A DNA stretch of 64,000 bases from Acidimicrobiaceae bacterium (GTDB taxonomy: Bacteria; Actinomycetota; Acidimicrobiia; Acidimicrobiales; RAAP-2): contig PKWW01000070.1 of assembly GCA_003132165.1 (NCBI GenBank), positions 36,173 to 100,172 of the forward strand, in the 5' to 3' direction. The notes under the pieces were generated by a model that was not told where the DNA came from, ran no database searches, and worked only from the letters and a program-made list of their open reading frames with translations. Shown piece by piece: positions 55,738 through 64,000 of this stretch (positions are counted from its first letter, which is position 1; each line of letters opens with the position of its first letter). Made by a program: the position numbers and the translations under genes.

Positions 55738-58700
55738 CTACACCGTGCGGTAGTTCACCTTCGCCGACTTGCCGTTGGCAAGAGTGATGGTAAACGTGTG
55801 CATTCCACGAGCACTCGCAGAAGTCACGGTTACTCGGACAGTCAACAACGAACCACTGTCGTGCGACACAGAAGCCCTGGTACCAGCAGCCGTCGAGGTC
55901 AACCTTGGCTGACCGTAGAAGCCACCACCAGAGATGGTGATCGTCACTGTCTTACCAACAACTGCCGTACCGTGCGCACCCGTGGTGAAGATGTGGGGAC
56001 GACCCGTAACAACCGGAGGAGGCGTCGTACCCGTTGTCGTAGCCGAGGCAGTCGCAACAGGCGACGTACCGATGGCATTCACCGCTGCGACAGTCACCGC
56101 GTAAGCAGTTGAAGCAGCGAGTCCACTAATAGTGCATGTCGTCGCAGTCGCGGCGACCGTTCCACAAGTAGTCGTCGTGTTACCAGCCGTAGCCGTCACT
56201 ACGTAACCCGTGATGGGGCTACCACCTGTGTTAGCAGGAGCAGTCCACGTCACAACAACCGAGTTCGTGCCACCCGTCGCTGTCGCAGCAGGCGCTGCAG
56301 GAGCAACCGCGGCAACCGCTACATAAGCAGCTGACTCAGGAGACTGCAACGAGGTAGTCGAGTTCCCACTAGGTACAACATGGAAGGTGTACGACGTACC
56401 AAGGGTTAGACCACTAACCGTGCAGTGCTGCGCGCCAGTCGGGGCAGTCGTGCTGTTGATCACGGTGCAGGAGAAGCCACCAGGAGTTGACGTCACGACG
56501 TAGGTGGAAGCAACACCGTCAGCCGCGAACGACACCAAAGCAGATCCACTAGCTGCGTAAGCAACTGTAGGCGTAGCTAGGAAGTTCACACCGGCCTCGA
56601 CCGAGTTGGACGATGCCGAAACCGTTGACGTCGTGCTGTTACCAGTAGGTGTCACCGTGAAGGTGTAGAACACACCGTTCGTCAGGCCACTCACGGTGCA
56701 GTTCTGCGCACCAGTGGGGGCCGTCGTGCTGTTGGCAACGACGCAAGTGGAGCTGCCAGGCGTCGACGTCACCGTGTACGTGGAAGCCACGCCGTCAGCG
56801 ACAAACGAAACCTTGATGGCACCAGTGGTTCCAGCATTAACAGCTACTGGAGTCGCTATTGCCGATGAGGCAACAAGCGCGGCAGAAGCAGCAGAAATTG
56901 TTGAAGCCGTGCTGTTACCAGTAGGCGTCACCGTGAAGGTGTACGACGTGGTGTTCGTGAGGCCAGTTACCTTGCAACTCTGCGCACCAGTAGGAGCGGT
57001 AGTCGTGTTAGCAACGACACAGTGGAAGCTACCTGGGGTCGACGTCACCGTGTACGTGGAAGCCACGCCATCAGCAACAAACGAGACCGTCGCGGCAGCC
57101 GAACCAGCAGTGACAGCGGTAGGCGTAGCAAGAGCTGCGCCTGGAATCGCTGCGGCCGAAGCAGCTGAGACGACCGAAGTGGTGCCTCCACCGCTAGGCG
57201 TAACCGTGAAGGTGTACGACGTGCCGTTCGTGAGACCAGTTACCGTGCAGTTCTGCGAACCGGTCGGAACAGTGGTCGTGTTCACTACCGTGCAGGTCGC
57301 GTTACCGGGCGTTGAAGTCACCGTGTAGGTAGTGGCGACACTGTCAGCTGTGAAGATGACGTTGACTGATCCATTACCAGCGGTTCCAAGGGTCGGTGTT
57401 CCGATAGGAGCAACCGTCGTGATCGCAGTTGACGCGGCCGATACTCCGGACGACGTGCTGTTACCAGTAGGTGTAACCGTGAAGGTGTACGAGGTATTGC
57501 TCGCCAGTCCAGTCACCTTGCAACTCTGAGCACCAGTTGGTGCCGTAGTCGTGTTGGCAACAACGCAGGTGAAGCTGCCGGGTGTTGAGGTGACCGTGTA
57601 GGTCGAGGCAACGCCGTCAGCGACAAACGAGACCGTCGCTGCGCCAGAACCGGCAGTTACAGCCGTTGGCGTAGCCAAGGCTCCACTTGCGACAAGCGCA
57701 GATGAAGCAGCCGAAACTGTCGACGTAGTGCCACCACCGCTGGGGGTCACCGTGAAGGTGTAGGACTGAGTGTTCGTCAACCCAAGCACCGTGCAACTCT
57801 GGAAGCCGGTTGGCGGCGTGGCGTTCGCAACGGTGCAAGTAAGGCTGCCCGGCGATGACGTCACGGCGTACGAGGTAGCAACACCGTCAGCGTAGAAGGT
57901 TGCCTTGATTGCCTGACTACCAGCCAAAACTAGGGTCGGAGGACTCAGGGCAGCTCCCGTTGTGATCGAGTTGGACGCAACCGACACAGAAGATGGTGTG
58001 CTGTTACCACTTGGCGTCACCGTGAAGGTGTACGCCGTCGTGGCAGCAAGACCAGTCACTGTGCAGTTCTGGGCGCCCGTAGGTGCGGTAGTCGTGTTAA
58101 CGACTGTGCACGTGAAGCTACCCGGGTTTGACGTCACCGTGTAAGTCGAGGCGACACCGTCAGCAACAAAGGCAACGTTAACTGCAGTGGCACCGGCTTC
58201 TACAACTGTCGGCTTCGCGATTGCAGCACCCGGAATAAAGGCGGATGAAGCAAGTGACGTGGTGTTCGTGTCAGAGTTGCCACTTGGTACAACCTTGAAG
58301 GTGTACGAAGTGCCGTTCGTCAATCCACCGATGTTGCAAGTCTGCGCACCAACTGGCGCGGTGCCGATGTTAGAAACGACGCAGGTGAAACTACCGGGCG
58401 TTGACGTCACCGTGTAGGTCGAGGCAATGCTGTCAGCCGTGAAGCTCACGGTAGCAATACCGGATCCGGCACGCGTAATCGTCGGAGTCGTCAAGGCACC
58501 AGTGATTGTCACACCCGTTGTCGAGGCAAGCACGGTGTCAAGCGACGTTACAACCGTGAAGACAGTATTGGCGAATGGCTGAGCACCAGGATTGGTAATG
58601 CCAGCGATCGTGAAGGTCGCTGCGGTACCTGCGCCGAGGGTACAGGCCGTAGGAATCGTCACAACAACGGTGTTAACCGTCGTGGCGGTGTTCGCGGCTG

Positions 58701-59037
58701 AAACTGCTGTGCACGTACCGGCAAAACCAGTAACCGTCGCAACAGTTGGCACCGCCGGCACTGTGAAGGCCAAAGGCAGCACAACCGTTACGGTACCGCC
58801 AGCAGTGAATGCCGAAGCCGGCGTGAAACCGACCGTCCAGGTAGAAGTGGCGTTCCCGACAGCTGAGGCGGGTGCGACAGAGACCGCGCTGACCGCAGCT
58901 GCTCCAGCCAAAGTAGTTACACCAAGAAGAGCGATGGACATGACCATAAATACGGCCGCCAACCTCTTCACTTGCTTGATGGGATTGAAACGCGATGTCG
59001 CGTCCCGCCCAAGTGTTGAATAGACGCTGCGTGGCAT
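55738..59037 (-). CDS. Large secreted repeat protein with FN3-like domains and shared C-terminal domain
   Basis: Exported protein of 1,099 residues. The ATG at 59035-59037 has AAGGAGAGAG just upstream. A signal peptide (RLAAVFMVMSIALLGVTTLA, cleavage near ASA) precedes a beta-rich N-domain, then eight repeats of about 90 residues (consensus FVADGVASTYTVTSTPGS ... CTVTGLTNGTSYTFTVTP), each with two cysteines. A more typical FN3 domain and a C-terminal domain (VGKTVTITISGGGFYGQP, SHDSGSLLTV, HTFTITLANG) close it. No LPXTG motif or membrane tail is seen, so it may be released or bound non-covalently. Confidence 0.88.
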   Translation of the reverse strand: MPRSVYSTLGRDATSRFNPIKQVKRLAAVFMVMSIALLGVTTLAGAAAVSAVSVAPASAVGNATSTWTVGFTPASAFTAGGTVTVVLPLAFTVPAVPTVATVTGFAGTCTAVSAANTATTVNTVVVTIPTACTLGAGTAATFTIAGITNPGAQPFANTVFTVVTSLDTVLASTTGVTITGALTTPTITRAGSGIATVSFTADSIASTYTVTSTPGSFTCVVSNIGTAPVGAQTCNIGGLTNGTSYTFKVVPSGNSDTNTTSLASSAFIPGAAIAKPTVVEAGATAVNVAFVADGVASTYTVTSNPGSFTCTVVNTTTAPTGAQNCTVTGLAATTAYTFTVTPSGNSTPSSVSVASNSITTGAALSPPTLVLAGSQAIKATFYADGVATSYAVTSSPGSLTCTVANATPPTGFQSCTVLGLTNTQSYTFTVTPSGGGTTSTVSAASSALVASGALATPTAVTAGSGAATVSFVADGVASTYTVTSTPGSFTCVVANTTTAPTGAQSCKVTGLASNTSYTFTVTPTGNSTSSGVSAASTAITTVAPIGTPTLGTAGNGSVNVIFTADSVATTYTVTSTPGNATCTVVNTTTVPTGSQNCTVTGLTNGTSYTFTVTPSGGGTTSVVSAASAAAIPGAALATPTAVTAGSAAATVSFVADGVASTYTVTSTPGSFHCVVANTTTAPTGAQSCKVTGLTNTTSYTFTVTPTGNSTASTISAASAALVASSAIATPVAVNAGTTGAIKVSFVADGVASTYTVTSTPGSSTCVVANSTTAPTGAQNCTVSGLTNGVFYTFTVTPTGNSTTSTVSASSNSVEAGVNFLATPTVAYAASGSALVSFAADGVASTYVVTSTPGGFSCTVINSTTAPTGAQHCTVSGLTLGTSYTFHVVPSGNSTTSLQSPESAAYVAVAAVAPAAPAATATGGTNSVVVTWTAPANTGGSPITGYVVTATAGNTTTTCGTVAATATTCTISGLAASTAYAVTVAAVNAIGTSPVATASATTTGTTPPPVVTGRPHIFTTGAHGTAVVGKTVTITISGGGFYGQPRLTSTAAGTRASVSHDSGSLLTVRVTVTSASARGMHTFTITLANGKSAKVNYRTV
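56310..58488 (-). repeat. Eight tandem ~270-bp coding repeats
   Basis: DNA-level counterpart of the eight FN3-like repeats, spaced about 270-276 bp. Several (for example the fourth and sixth) are nearly identical in protein sequence, suggesting recent duplication or conversion. Confidence 0.8.
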
Positions 59038-59967
59038 CTCTCTCCTTAAGTCGTAGGAACTGCTGATTACTCCAATAACTATAACCATAGAAATCCCGAC
59101 TGGCCAGTGATTATGGCTCGTTCCACCGTTTTATTTTTCTGTAATCACCAGTGTTTGCAAGGATTTTGGCTTGCTGTCCGAGTTTCTCAGACAATTATCA
59201 CCGAACTGTAAAGATCCAATCAGGCAGTTCGAGGCCGATGCTGGCCTTTTGTGAGCCCGAGAATTCACGGCTTTTCGCTTTTAGAAAATGGGTAATTCGA
59301 TGAGGTCCCTTCGAGTGGAGCACGACTGACCTATTGGGAACGCCACGTCTGTCACGACGTCTCACCTGCTTCAATCAACGTGGCCGTAGTCAGTACGTAA
59401 ATTTCACCGCCGATCTCCCTAAAGAGACGCGCGAGGGTGCGGATCCCCAAGGCATCGGCTTCAGCCATCTCGGCAGAGGTCCGACTCACTTCGTTCTTGG
59501 AGTTTGCTCCCTGTCGCAAAGAATGCCCGGCGGACTCGGCCGTCCTCGGGTCCCCCTCAAGGCGCCCCATCATGGTGGTACCGAGGGCCTGGTCAACCCG
59601 GCGGTGGCGCGAGAACGATCGGAAAGAACGTGCGCAATTCCGGTTCTCCACTTCAAAGCCGTCAGTTCTCGTCGTGAACCAACGCCCGCGGATGCCAATT
59701 CGTCTCATCGACCTCGTATCGAACCGCTCGTGGTCCTCGACGTCGCAGCCATAGCCACAGTGAATCCTTCGCGGGGGTAGTGGGCAACTTTCAGAACAGT
59801 TCGAGATTGGGAAGTTCGTGAAGCACATGGAAGAGCCCCGGCAGGTCACGCTCGTGGGTGGGGGATTTCCATTCGCCGGACTCGCAGGGAACGCTCTCGC
59901 AGTCCGATTCTTCGCGGACTGCTCGGTTACGCGACCTCAGGGGATGACACTCGTCCAGCTCTATTGA
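59038..59967. other. Gene-free interval upstream of the repeat protein
   Basis: About 930 bp. The AT-rich part (59050-59330) is a plausible promoter region. At 59334-59850 both strands are open (track ORFs of 148 and 165 residues), but neither shows a known domain, a clear ribosome-binding site or natural composition, so I call no gene. A decayed gene is possible. Confidence 0.5.
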
Positions 59968-61068
59968 TTACGCCACCGCGCACCGATTGGGACCCAACTC
60001 CAACTCCGTGTCCTCACCACTTAACTCCTTGCGACCAGCGTTCACCAGCACTATCGACTGATAGTTCGGCGGTCGATCCTTCACGTTCTCTATCGCCCAA
60101 CGAACGAAGTCATCCTCGCCGAGCGCCAGTGCCGGCAGCGAGTGACGGAGTTCACCCAATGGTCGTGCGACGAATTCATCCGAATGGACCTCGACACCAG
60201 CGCCGTAGTGAGCGGGGAACACGGTTATGTCGTCGCTGAGTGGCAATACGCGCTCGTGAAGGCTGTGAAAGAGATTGTGGGCGAAGGATTCCGCCTGTTC
60301 GGCCAGGTCAGGTCGCCCCACACTCTCTAAGAATAAGGTGTCGCCCGTGAAGATGGCGTACTCACCCAGCTGGTACATGGTGGAACCCTCGGTGTGACCC
60401 GGGACACTGACCGAGGCGACCGTGAGCTCGATCCCCGGCGTCAGCTCGATGGCCCGTCCGTCGACCAGAGGCTCGAAGGCGAAGCTGAACGGATCCGCCG
60501 GGTTCAGCCAGAGAGCCGCGCCCGTTCGCGCCACCAGGCTTCGCGCGCCGCTGATGTGGTCAGCGTGCAGGTGGGTGTCCAAGACGTGGGTGATCGTCCA
60601 GTGGTGCTCGGTGGCGATTCGTACGTACTGGTCGACCTCGAGCGAAGGGTCGATCACGACTGCGGTCTCGCCCGCCCCGATGACGTAGGAGAGACAACCT
60701 TTACCGCGTCGGCGCACCTGGACGACCGTCGCCCCGCCGTAGCCACCCGTGACCACGTCATAGGTTGAAGCCCACGCCCTCATCCCGCCCACGAGGACCG
60801 AGCTGGAGATACCGTGCGACGCCAGAATCTGCGCGCCCTGCTGTGCGCGGGTTCCCGCGGCGCAAATCACGACGAGGTGGCCGTCGCGAGGAAACTCGTC
60901 GACGCTCGACTCGAGCAACGCCAAGGGAACGTTGTGGACTCCGGGAATCTGCCAGTCCGCGACCTCGTCGGGTTCACGCACGTCAATCATGTAGAGATTC
61001 TGGTCACTGTCCAGTAGCGGCACGAGATCGGTCGTGCTTATCGTCGAGATCAGTTCAGAGGAGGCCAC
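59968..61068 (-). CDS. Rhodanese/metallo-beta-lactamase fusion (persulfide dioxygenase-like)
   Basis: A 366-residue fusion. The rhodanese domain (about 10-105) has MIDVREPDEVADWQIPG and the active-site loop VICAAGTRAQQ. The metallo-beta-lactamase domain (about 115-330) has THLHADHISGA, PGHTEGSTMY and GDTLFLESVGRPDL, closest to ETHE1/persulfide dioxygenases, which oxidise glutathione-type persulfides. The order is reversed from many known fusions, which carry the MBL domain first. It is divergent from another rhodanese gene. Sulfide or thiol detoxification is likely. Confidence 0.87.
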   Translation of the reverse strand: MASSELISTISTTDLVPLLDSDQNLYMIDVREPDEVADWQIPGVHNVPLALLESSVDEFPRDGHLVVICAAGTRAQQGAQILASHGISSSVLVGGMRAWASTYDVVTGGYGGATVVQVRRRGKGCLSYVIGAGETAVVIDPSLEVDQYVRIATEHHWTITHVLDTHLHADHISGARSLVARTGAALWLNPADPFSFAFEPLVDGRAIELTPGIELTVASVSVPGHTEGSTMYQLGEYAIFTGDTLFLESVGRPDLAEQAESFAHNLFHSLHERVLPLSDDITVFPAHYGAGVEVHSDEFVARPLGELRHSLPALALGEDDFVRWAIENVKDRPPNYQSIVLVNAGRKELSGEDTELELGPNRCAVA

Positions 61069-61134
61069 GCCAAAAGTTTAGGAGTAGATTCGGTCTGCTC
61101 GTCGATCGTCGAATCCCCCTCGAAAGGCCCTTTG

Positions 61135-61470
61135 ATGCCAACAGTGAAGAACGTCAGCGTTGATCAGGCCTGTGAACTGCTCGAGGGTGGGGCGCTGCTG
61201 CTCGACGTTCGAGAAGAATCCGAGTGGGCGCTCGGACGTGCGCCCCAGGCGCTGCACATTGCGCTCGGTGACGTGCCCGACCACCTCGACGACCTGGAGA
61301 GAGAACGGCTCATTGTCTGCGTCTGTCGCTCCGGCGGACGCTCGGCGCGGGCCGGGCAGTTCCTCATTGACCAGGGCTTCGACGCGGTCAACCTCGACGG
61401 CGGGATGACCGCGTGGGCCGAGCAGAAGAAGCCACTGGTCGCCGACGGCGGCGAACCAACCATTGGCTGA
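61135..61470 (+). CDS. Single-domain rhodanese
   Basis: Sulfurtransferase of 111 residues from the ATG at 61135 (GAAAGG upstream; the track starts at a TTG one codon earlier). LLLDVREESEWALGRAPQ and the active-site loop VCVCRSGGRSARAGQF, with the catalytic cysteine before RSGGRS, are intact; DGGMTAWAEQKKPL ends the domain. It is divergent from the rhodanese-MBL gene across 66 bp and probably shares its regulation. The amidase follows after 7 bp. Confidence 0.9.
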   Translation: MPTVKNVSVDQACELLEGGALLLDVREESEWALGRAPQALHIALGDVPDHLDDLERERLIVCVCRSGGRSARAGQFLIDQGFDAVNLDGGMTAWAEQKKPLVADGGEPTIG

Positions 61471-61477
61471 GTGACGC

Positions 61478-62905
61478 GTGGCGAAGGAACCCGGCCCCCT
61501 CACTCGACTCAGCAAAGCGGTACGCGAGCGTCGACTCAGCGCCACCACCCTCGTCACCGAATCCCTTCGTCGCCTCGAAGCCGCGCAGCCATCGCTCAAC
61601 GTCGCCGCCGAGCTCTCCTTCGACGAAGCTCTCGAAACGGCCAGTCGGGTGGACCGGAGCGAAGAGCGAGTTGGGCCGCTGCTCGGCGCCCCGACGTTGA
61701 TAAAAGACCTCGAGGACTGGCGGGGCCACCCCACGCGAAAGGGGTCAGTGGCACTGCGCGACGCGCCCGCGGCCCTCGCCAACGGGACTGTGCCGGGTCG
61801 GCTCGTCAGTGCCGGCGCGATTCCGGTGGGCAAATCGACGCTGCCCGAGTTCGCCATCGAGGGGTACACCGCCAATCTGTTGACGGGCGTGACGAGAAAT
61901 CCCTGGAATCTCGAGTACTCGCCGGGGGGATCGAGCGGGGGGTCCGCCGCCGCGATCGCCGCGGGTCTCGTGCTCATCGGTACGGCCACCGACGGCGGCG
62001 GATCGGTGCGAATCCCCGCATCGCTCTGCGGACTGGTCGGCTTGAAGCCCACCAACGGCATGATCGGACGATGGCCAACGCCGGACTGGATTGACTATTC
62101 CACCGACGGCCCGCTCGCCAGCTCGGTGGACGACCTTCGACTGCTCTATGGCGTCATGGTGGGACCCGTTGCGGGCGACCCCTCAACCCCACCGCTCGCC
62201 ATGACGAGTCAAATGACCAAAGATGACGGACTGCCGCTGATCGTGTTCGCCGCCGAACGCACCTCCCCGCTTGGGCCTCTGCCCACCGCGGTCGCGACGG
62301 CCTTTCGAGGAGCGGTCGATATGTTCGCCGACCTGTTCAGTTTGAAGGTCATCTGGAAAGAGCCGGAGGGCTTCTTCACCGACGGCGATCCCGACCTCGA
62401 CTGGTTCACCGTGTGCGCGGCCGAGCACGTCGCCGCGCTGGGGCGTGCCTGGGTTGAAGAGCACATGAGTGAGTTCCACCTGGCGACCCAGGAGTTCCTC
62501 GGCACCGGGCTCGATGTGTCCATTGACACCTATCTGGAATCCCGTCGCCGCCGGTTCCTCTACGTTCGCACCATGGATCAGTTGCTCGGGCAGAATGGCC
62601 TACTGCTCACCCCGAGCGTGGCGAGCGAGGGCTGGCTCGCCGACGGTCGCCTCGACGCCGACGCGCAGGTCCACGGACTTCCACCCCACGTCTACTCGAC
62701 GGCCATGCAGAACATCACCGGCAACCCCGCCGTCAGCGTTCCCATGGGCCGTCTCTCGACGGGCCTGCCCTTCGGGCTCCAGATCACCGCCCCGCACTTT
62801 CACGATTACCGACTGCTCGACTTCGCGGACCAGATCGAGAGCGCCTACCCGTGGCCGCGCACGGCGCCGGGCTACGAATCACTGGAATCGGTCCTGTTTT
62901 CCTGA
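61478..62905 (+). CDS. Amidase-signature family hydrolase
   Basis: Ser-cisSer-Lys amidohydrolase of 475 residues from a GTG at 61478. The catalytic Lys is in GAPTLIKDLED, and GGSSGGSAAAIAAGLV then TDGGGSVRIPASLCGLVGLKP carries the cis-Ser and the nucleophile Ser. The family includes GatA, but no gatB/gatC is near and the sequence lacks GatA-like neighbours, so a free amidase (aliphatic or aryl amide) is likely. It is seven bases after the rhodanese gene and probably co-transcribed with it. Confidence 0.9.
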   Translation: MAKEPGPLTRLSKAVRERRLSATTLVTESLRRLEAAQPSLNVAAELSFDEALETASRVDRSEERVGPLLGAPTLIKDLEDWRGHPTRKGSVALRDAPAALANGTVPGRLVSAGAIPVGKSTLPEFAIEGYTANLLTGVTRNPWNLEYSPGGSSGGSAAAIAAGLVLIGTATDGGGSVRIPASLCGLVGLKPTNGMIGRWPTPDWIDYSTDGPLASSVDDLRLLYGVMVGPVAGDPSTPPLAMTSQMTKDDGLPLIVFAAERTSPLGPLPTAVATAFRGAVDMFADLFSLKVIWKEPEGFFTDGDPDLDWFTVCAAEHVAALGRAWVEEHMSEFHLATQEFLGTGLDVSIDTYLESRRRRFLYVRTMDQLLGQNGLLLTPSVASEGWLADGRLDADAQVHGLPPHVYSTAMQNITGNPAVSVPMGRLSTGLPFGLQITAPHFHDYRLLDFADQIESAYPWPRTAPGYESLESVLFS

Positions 62906-62975
62906 CCCGTCGCGAGACGTTCACGAATCAACTACTCAGCGTCAGCGTCAAGCACAAATTGACCTTGACCCCAAA

Positions 62976-63000
62976 TGGCAGTCCCAACGGGATTCGAACC
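62976..63000 (-). other. tRNA 3'-end-like remnant
   Basis: The reverse strand reads GGTTCGAATCC (T-loop) then CGTTGGGACTGCCA, i.e. an acceptor-like strand, a discriminator G and an encoded CCA. One G is missing from the T-stem, no matching 5' acceptor (AGTCCCA) is found upstream on that strand, and the would-be anticodon loop lacks T33. It is a fragment, not a functional tRNA. Confidence 0.35.
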
Positions 63001-63285
63001 GTGCCTCCACTTTGAGAGGGTAAGAGCTTCTCATCGTTGTTCGAAGTAACAGTACTGGTCACGTGGTATTTCTGACAGCCAGTATTTGGTTTTCTGTTGG
63101 CTTCGGCATTACATGGGCGCTTAGTCTTCGCTTTTCTTACCGCATAGGCCATGATGTGGGCCGTTCTAGGAGGCACTTATGAGCGATCCGACCCACCTGG
63201 ATAGATCACAGCGATCGAACGAGTGAAATGTGGTGTGCAAGTGCCTTGACGCTTGCTCTGACAGTAAAGGACACCAAACCACAAA

Positions 63286-63319
63286 GCACTGGCCCCCCTC
63301 GAACGAGGGGGGCCAGTGC
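63286..63319 (-). terminator. Hairpin terminator of the second surface-protein gene
   Basis: A perfect 15-bp stem (GCACTGGCCCCCCTC / GAGGGGGGCCAGTGC) with loop GAAC lies 22 bp past the stop at 63342, flanked by CCACAAAGC as in the terminator at 55680. Confidence 0.85.
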
Positions 63320-63341
63320 AACCACCTTTAGGGGACTAGGG

Positions 63342-64000
63342 CTACTTCACCGAGTAGTTGACCTTGCACGACCTGCCATTGGCCAGGCGGATGGTGAAGG
63401 TGTGCTCACCCTTACGGGATCCAGCCCTAACCGTTACCCCGACGGTGAGCGACTTGCCACTGTCGTGAGTGACGATGGCCTTTGTTCCCGCCTCGTTGCT
63501 CGTGATCTTCGGCGCTCCGTAGAAGCCGGTGCCCGTGATTGTTAACGTCACGGTCCTACCCACCACGGCCGAACCATTTACCCTCGTGGCGTGCAGGGCA
63601 ACGGGAACCACTTCGGCGACGAACGTTACCGTCGTGGCCGAGGAACTAGCCACGAGGTAGGTAGAGTCCGCGGCCTTGGTTGCGGTGACGAGGCACGTGC
63701 CCGCGCTCGCGACGGTGAGTGAACTGCCGTTGATCGTGCAACCAGTCGCCGTGCCATTGGTGACGGTGAAACTCACCACACCGGTGCCCGCACCACCGCT
63801 CGTCACGAGGTTAAGCGCGGTACCCACCGTGCTCGACAGCGTGGTGATGGTGAGCGCCAACTGGGCGACCAGAGTCTTCTGAGTGACAAGGAACGTCGGG
63901 TCACTCGAGAACGTGATGGTCACTGTTCCGTTCGCCGTGGCCGTGCCCACCGCCACGAGACCAGCGGAGGTCACCTCGTAGATCGTGTCACCGGCCACGA
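63342..64000 (-). CDS. Secreted repeat protein, C-terminal part (runs off the right edge)
   Basis: At least 219 residues of a larger protein; the track start at 63998 is only the window edge. Ig- or FN3-like strands (TVTITFSSDP, VTNGTATGCTINGSSLTVASAGTCLVTATK) precede a C-terminal domain (VVGRTVTLTITGTGFYGAP, THDSGKSLTV, HTFTIRLANGRSCKVNYSVK) that closely matches the end of the 1,099-residue protein at 55.7 kb. Two cysteines in the Ig-like part may pair. It is a paralogue by C-terminus, with a different repeat type. Confidence 0.8.
   Translation of the reverse strand, partial: VAGDTIYEVTSAGLVAVGTATANGTVTITFSSDPTFLVTQKTLVAQLALTITTLSSTVGTALNLVTSGGAGTGVVSFTVTNGTATGCTINGSSLTVASAGTCLVTATKAADSTYLVASSSATTVTFVAEVVPVALHATRVNGSAVVGRTVTLTITGTGFYGAPKITSNEAGTKAIVTHDSGKSLTVGVTVRAGSRKGEHTFTIRLANGRSCKVNYSVK

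Larger units (their letters stand above)
62906..63341. other. Gene-free interval with tRNA-like fragment and terminator
   Basis: About 430 bp between the amidase and the second surface-protein gene. It holds a 25-bp tRNA 3'-end-like fragment and the hairpin at 63286. I see no supported ORF. Confidence 0.55.

Noticed and set aside
56696-57328. Forward ORFs inside the repeat-protein gene
   Set aside because: Antisense of Thr/Ala/Val-rich repeats gives long open frames; the reverse-strand protein has a signal peptide and a strong ribosome-binding site.
55738-59037. The tandem repeats as a CRISPR array or satellite DNA
   Set aside because: The period is about 270 bp, the frame stays open and variation is protein-like.
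62976-63075. A functional tRNA gene
   Set aside because: T-stem lacks a base, no 5' acceptor strand and no proper anticodon loop; kept only as a remnant.

Overview
The window is 64 kb of high-GC DNA from an actinobacterium. A WhiB1-type regulator next to a PdtaS-like kinase, a DUF3107 gene, the MSMEG_4193/DUF3090/SCO1664 trio, an F420-type FrhB protein and an F420-type LLM oxidoreductase all point that way. A complete System I cytochrome c maturation (ccm) operon is unusual for the phylum and might suggest a deep-branching lineage such as Acidimicrobiia, but that placement is inference. No rRNA, intact tRNA, CRISPR array, IS element, integrase or phage gene was found.

Layout. 1-8 kb: the 5' part of argS, aconitase, a helicase/PIG-L/SulP operon, a Bcp peroxiredoxin and a DedA protein. 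8-14 kb: a phosphotransferase with a lipocalin-like partner, an Fpg/Nei glycosylase, an FrhB-like protein and the conserved actinobacterial trio. 14-21 kb: an MFS exporter, etfBA, GDPD, whiB1-pdtaS, a PHP phosphatase and DUF3107. 21-26 kb: a dGTPase-like HD hydrolase, an SDR, an Mrp Fe-S carrier divergent from a SufR-like regulator, and a ChrA transporter with no ordinary start codon. 26-33.5 kb: gmd followed by ccmA-B-C-D-E-F-G-H-I, nearly all overlapping. 33.5-35.2 kb: a glycosyltransferase and a TetR regulator.

35.3-45.2 kb is an accessory segment. It lies between a 33-bp imperfect direct repeat: one copy is the 3' coding end of the intact acyl-CoA dehydrogenase at 45 kb, the other an 11-codon remnant beside tetR. 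Inside are a Fic protein with its own operator, a VapBC module with an operator palindrome, two DUF4232 proteins (one with a beta-propeller), an alpha/beta hydrolase, a phosphodiester glycosidase, small membrane ORFs and a dispersed GGCCCGACGCAAC repeat. The dispersed repeat flanks vapBC and appears only in gene-free DNA here. This looks like an integrated island or cassette-like region and is the most unusual part of the window.

45-55.5 kb returns to core genes: acyl-CoA dehydrogenase, cold-shock protein, divergent cysS and valS, an esterase, an LLM oxidoreductase, an SRPBCC protein, and an S51-like protein that appears to carry a CysS-type C-terminal domain. 55.7-64 kb holds two secreted proteins sharing a C-terminal domain and near-identical terminator hairpins. 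They flank two rhodanese-domain genes (one fused to a metallo-beta-lactamase domain) and an amidase.
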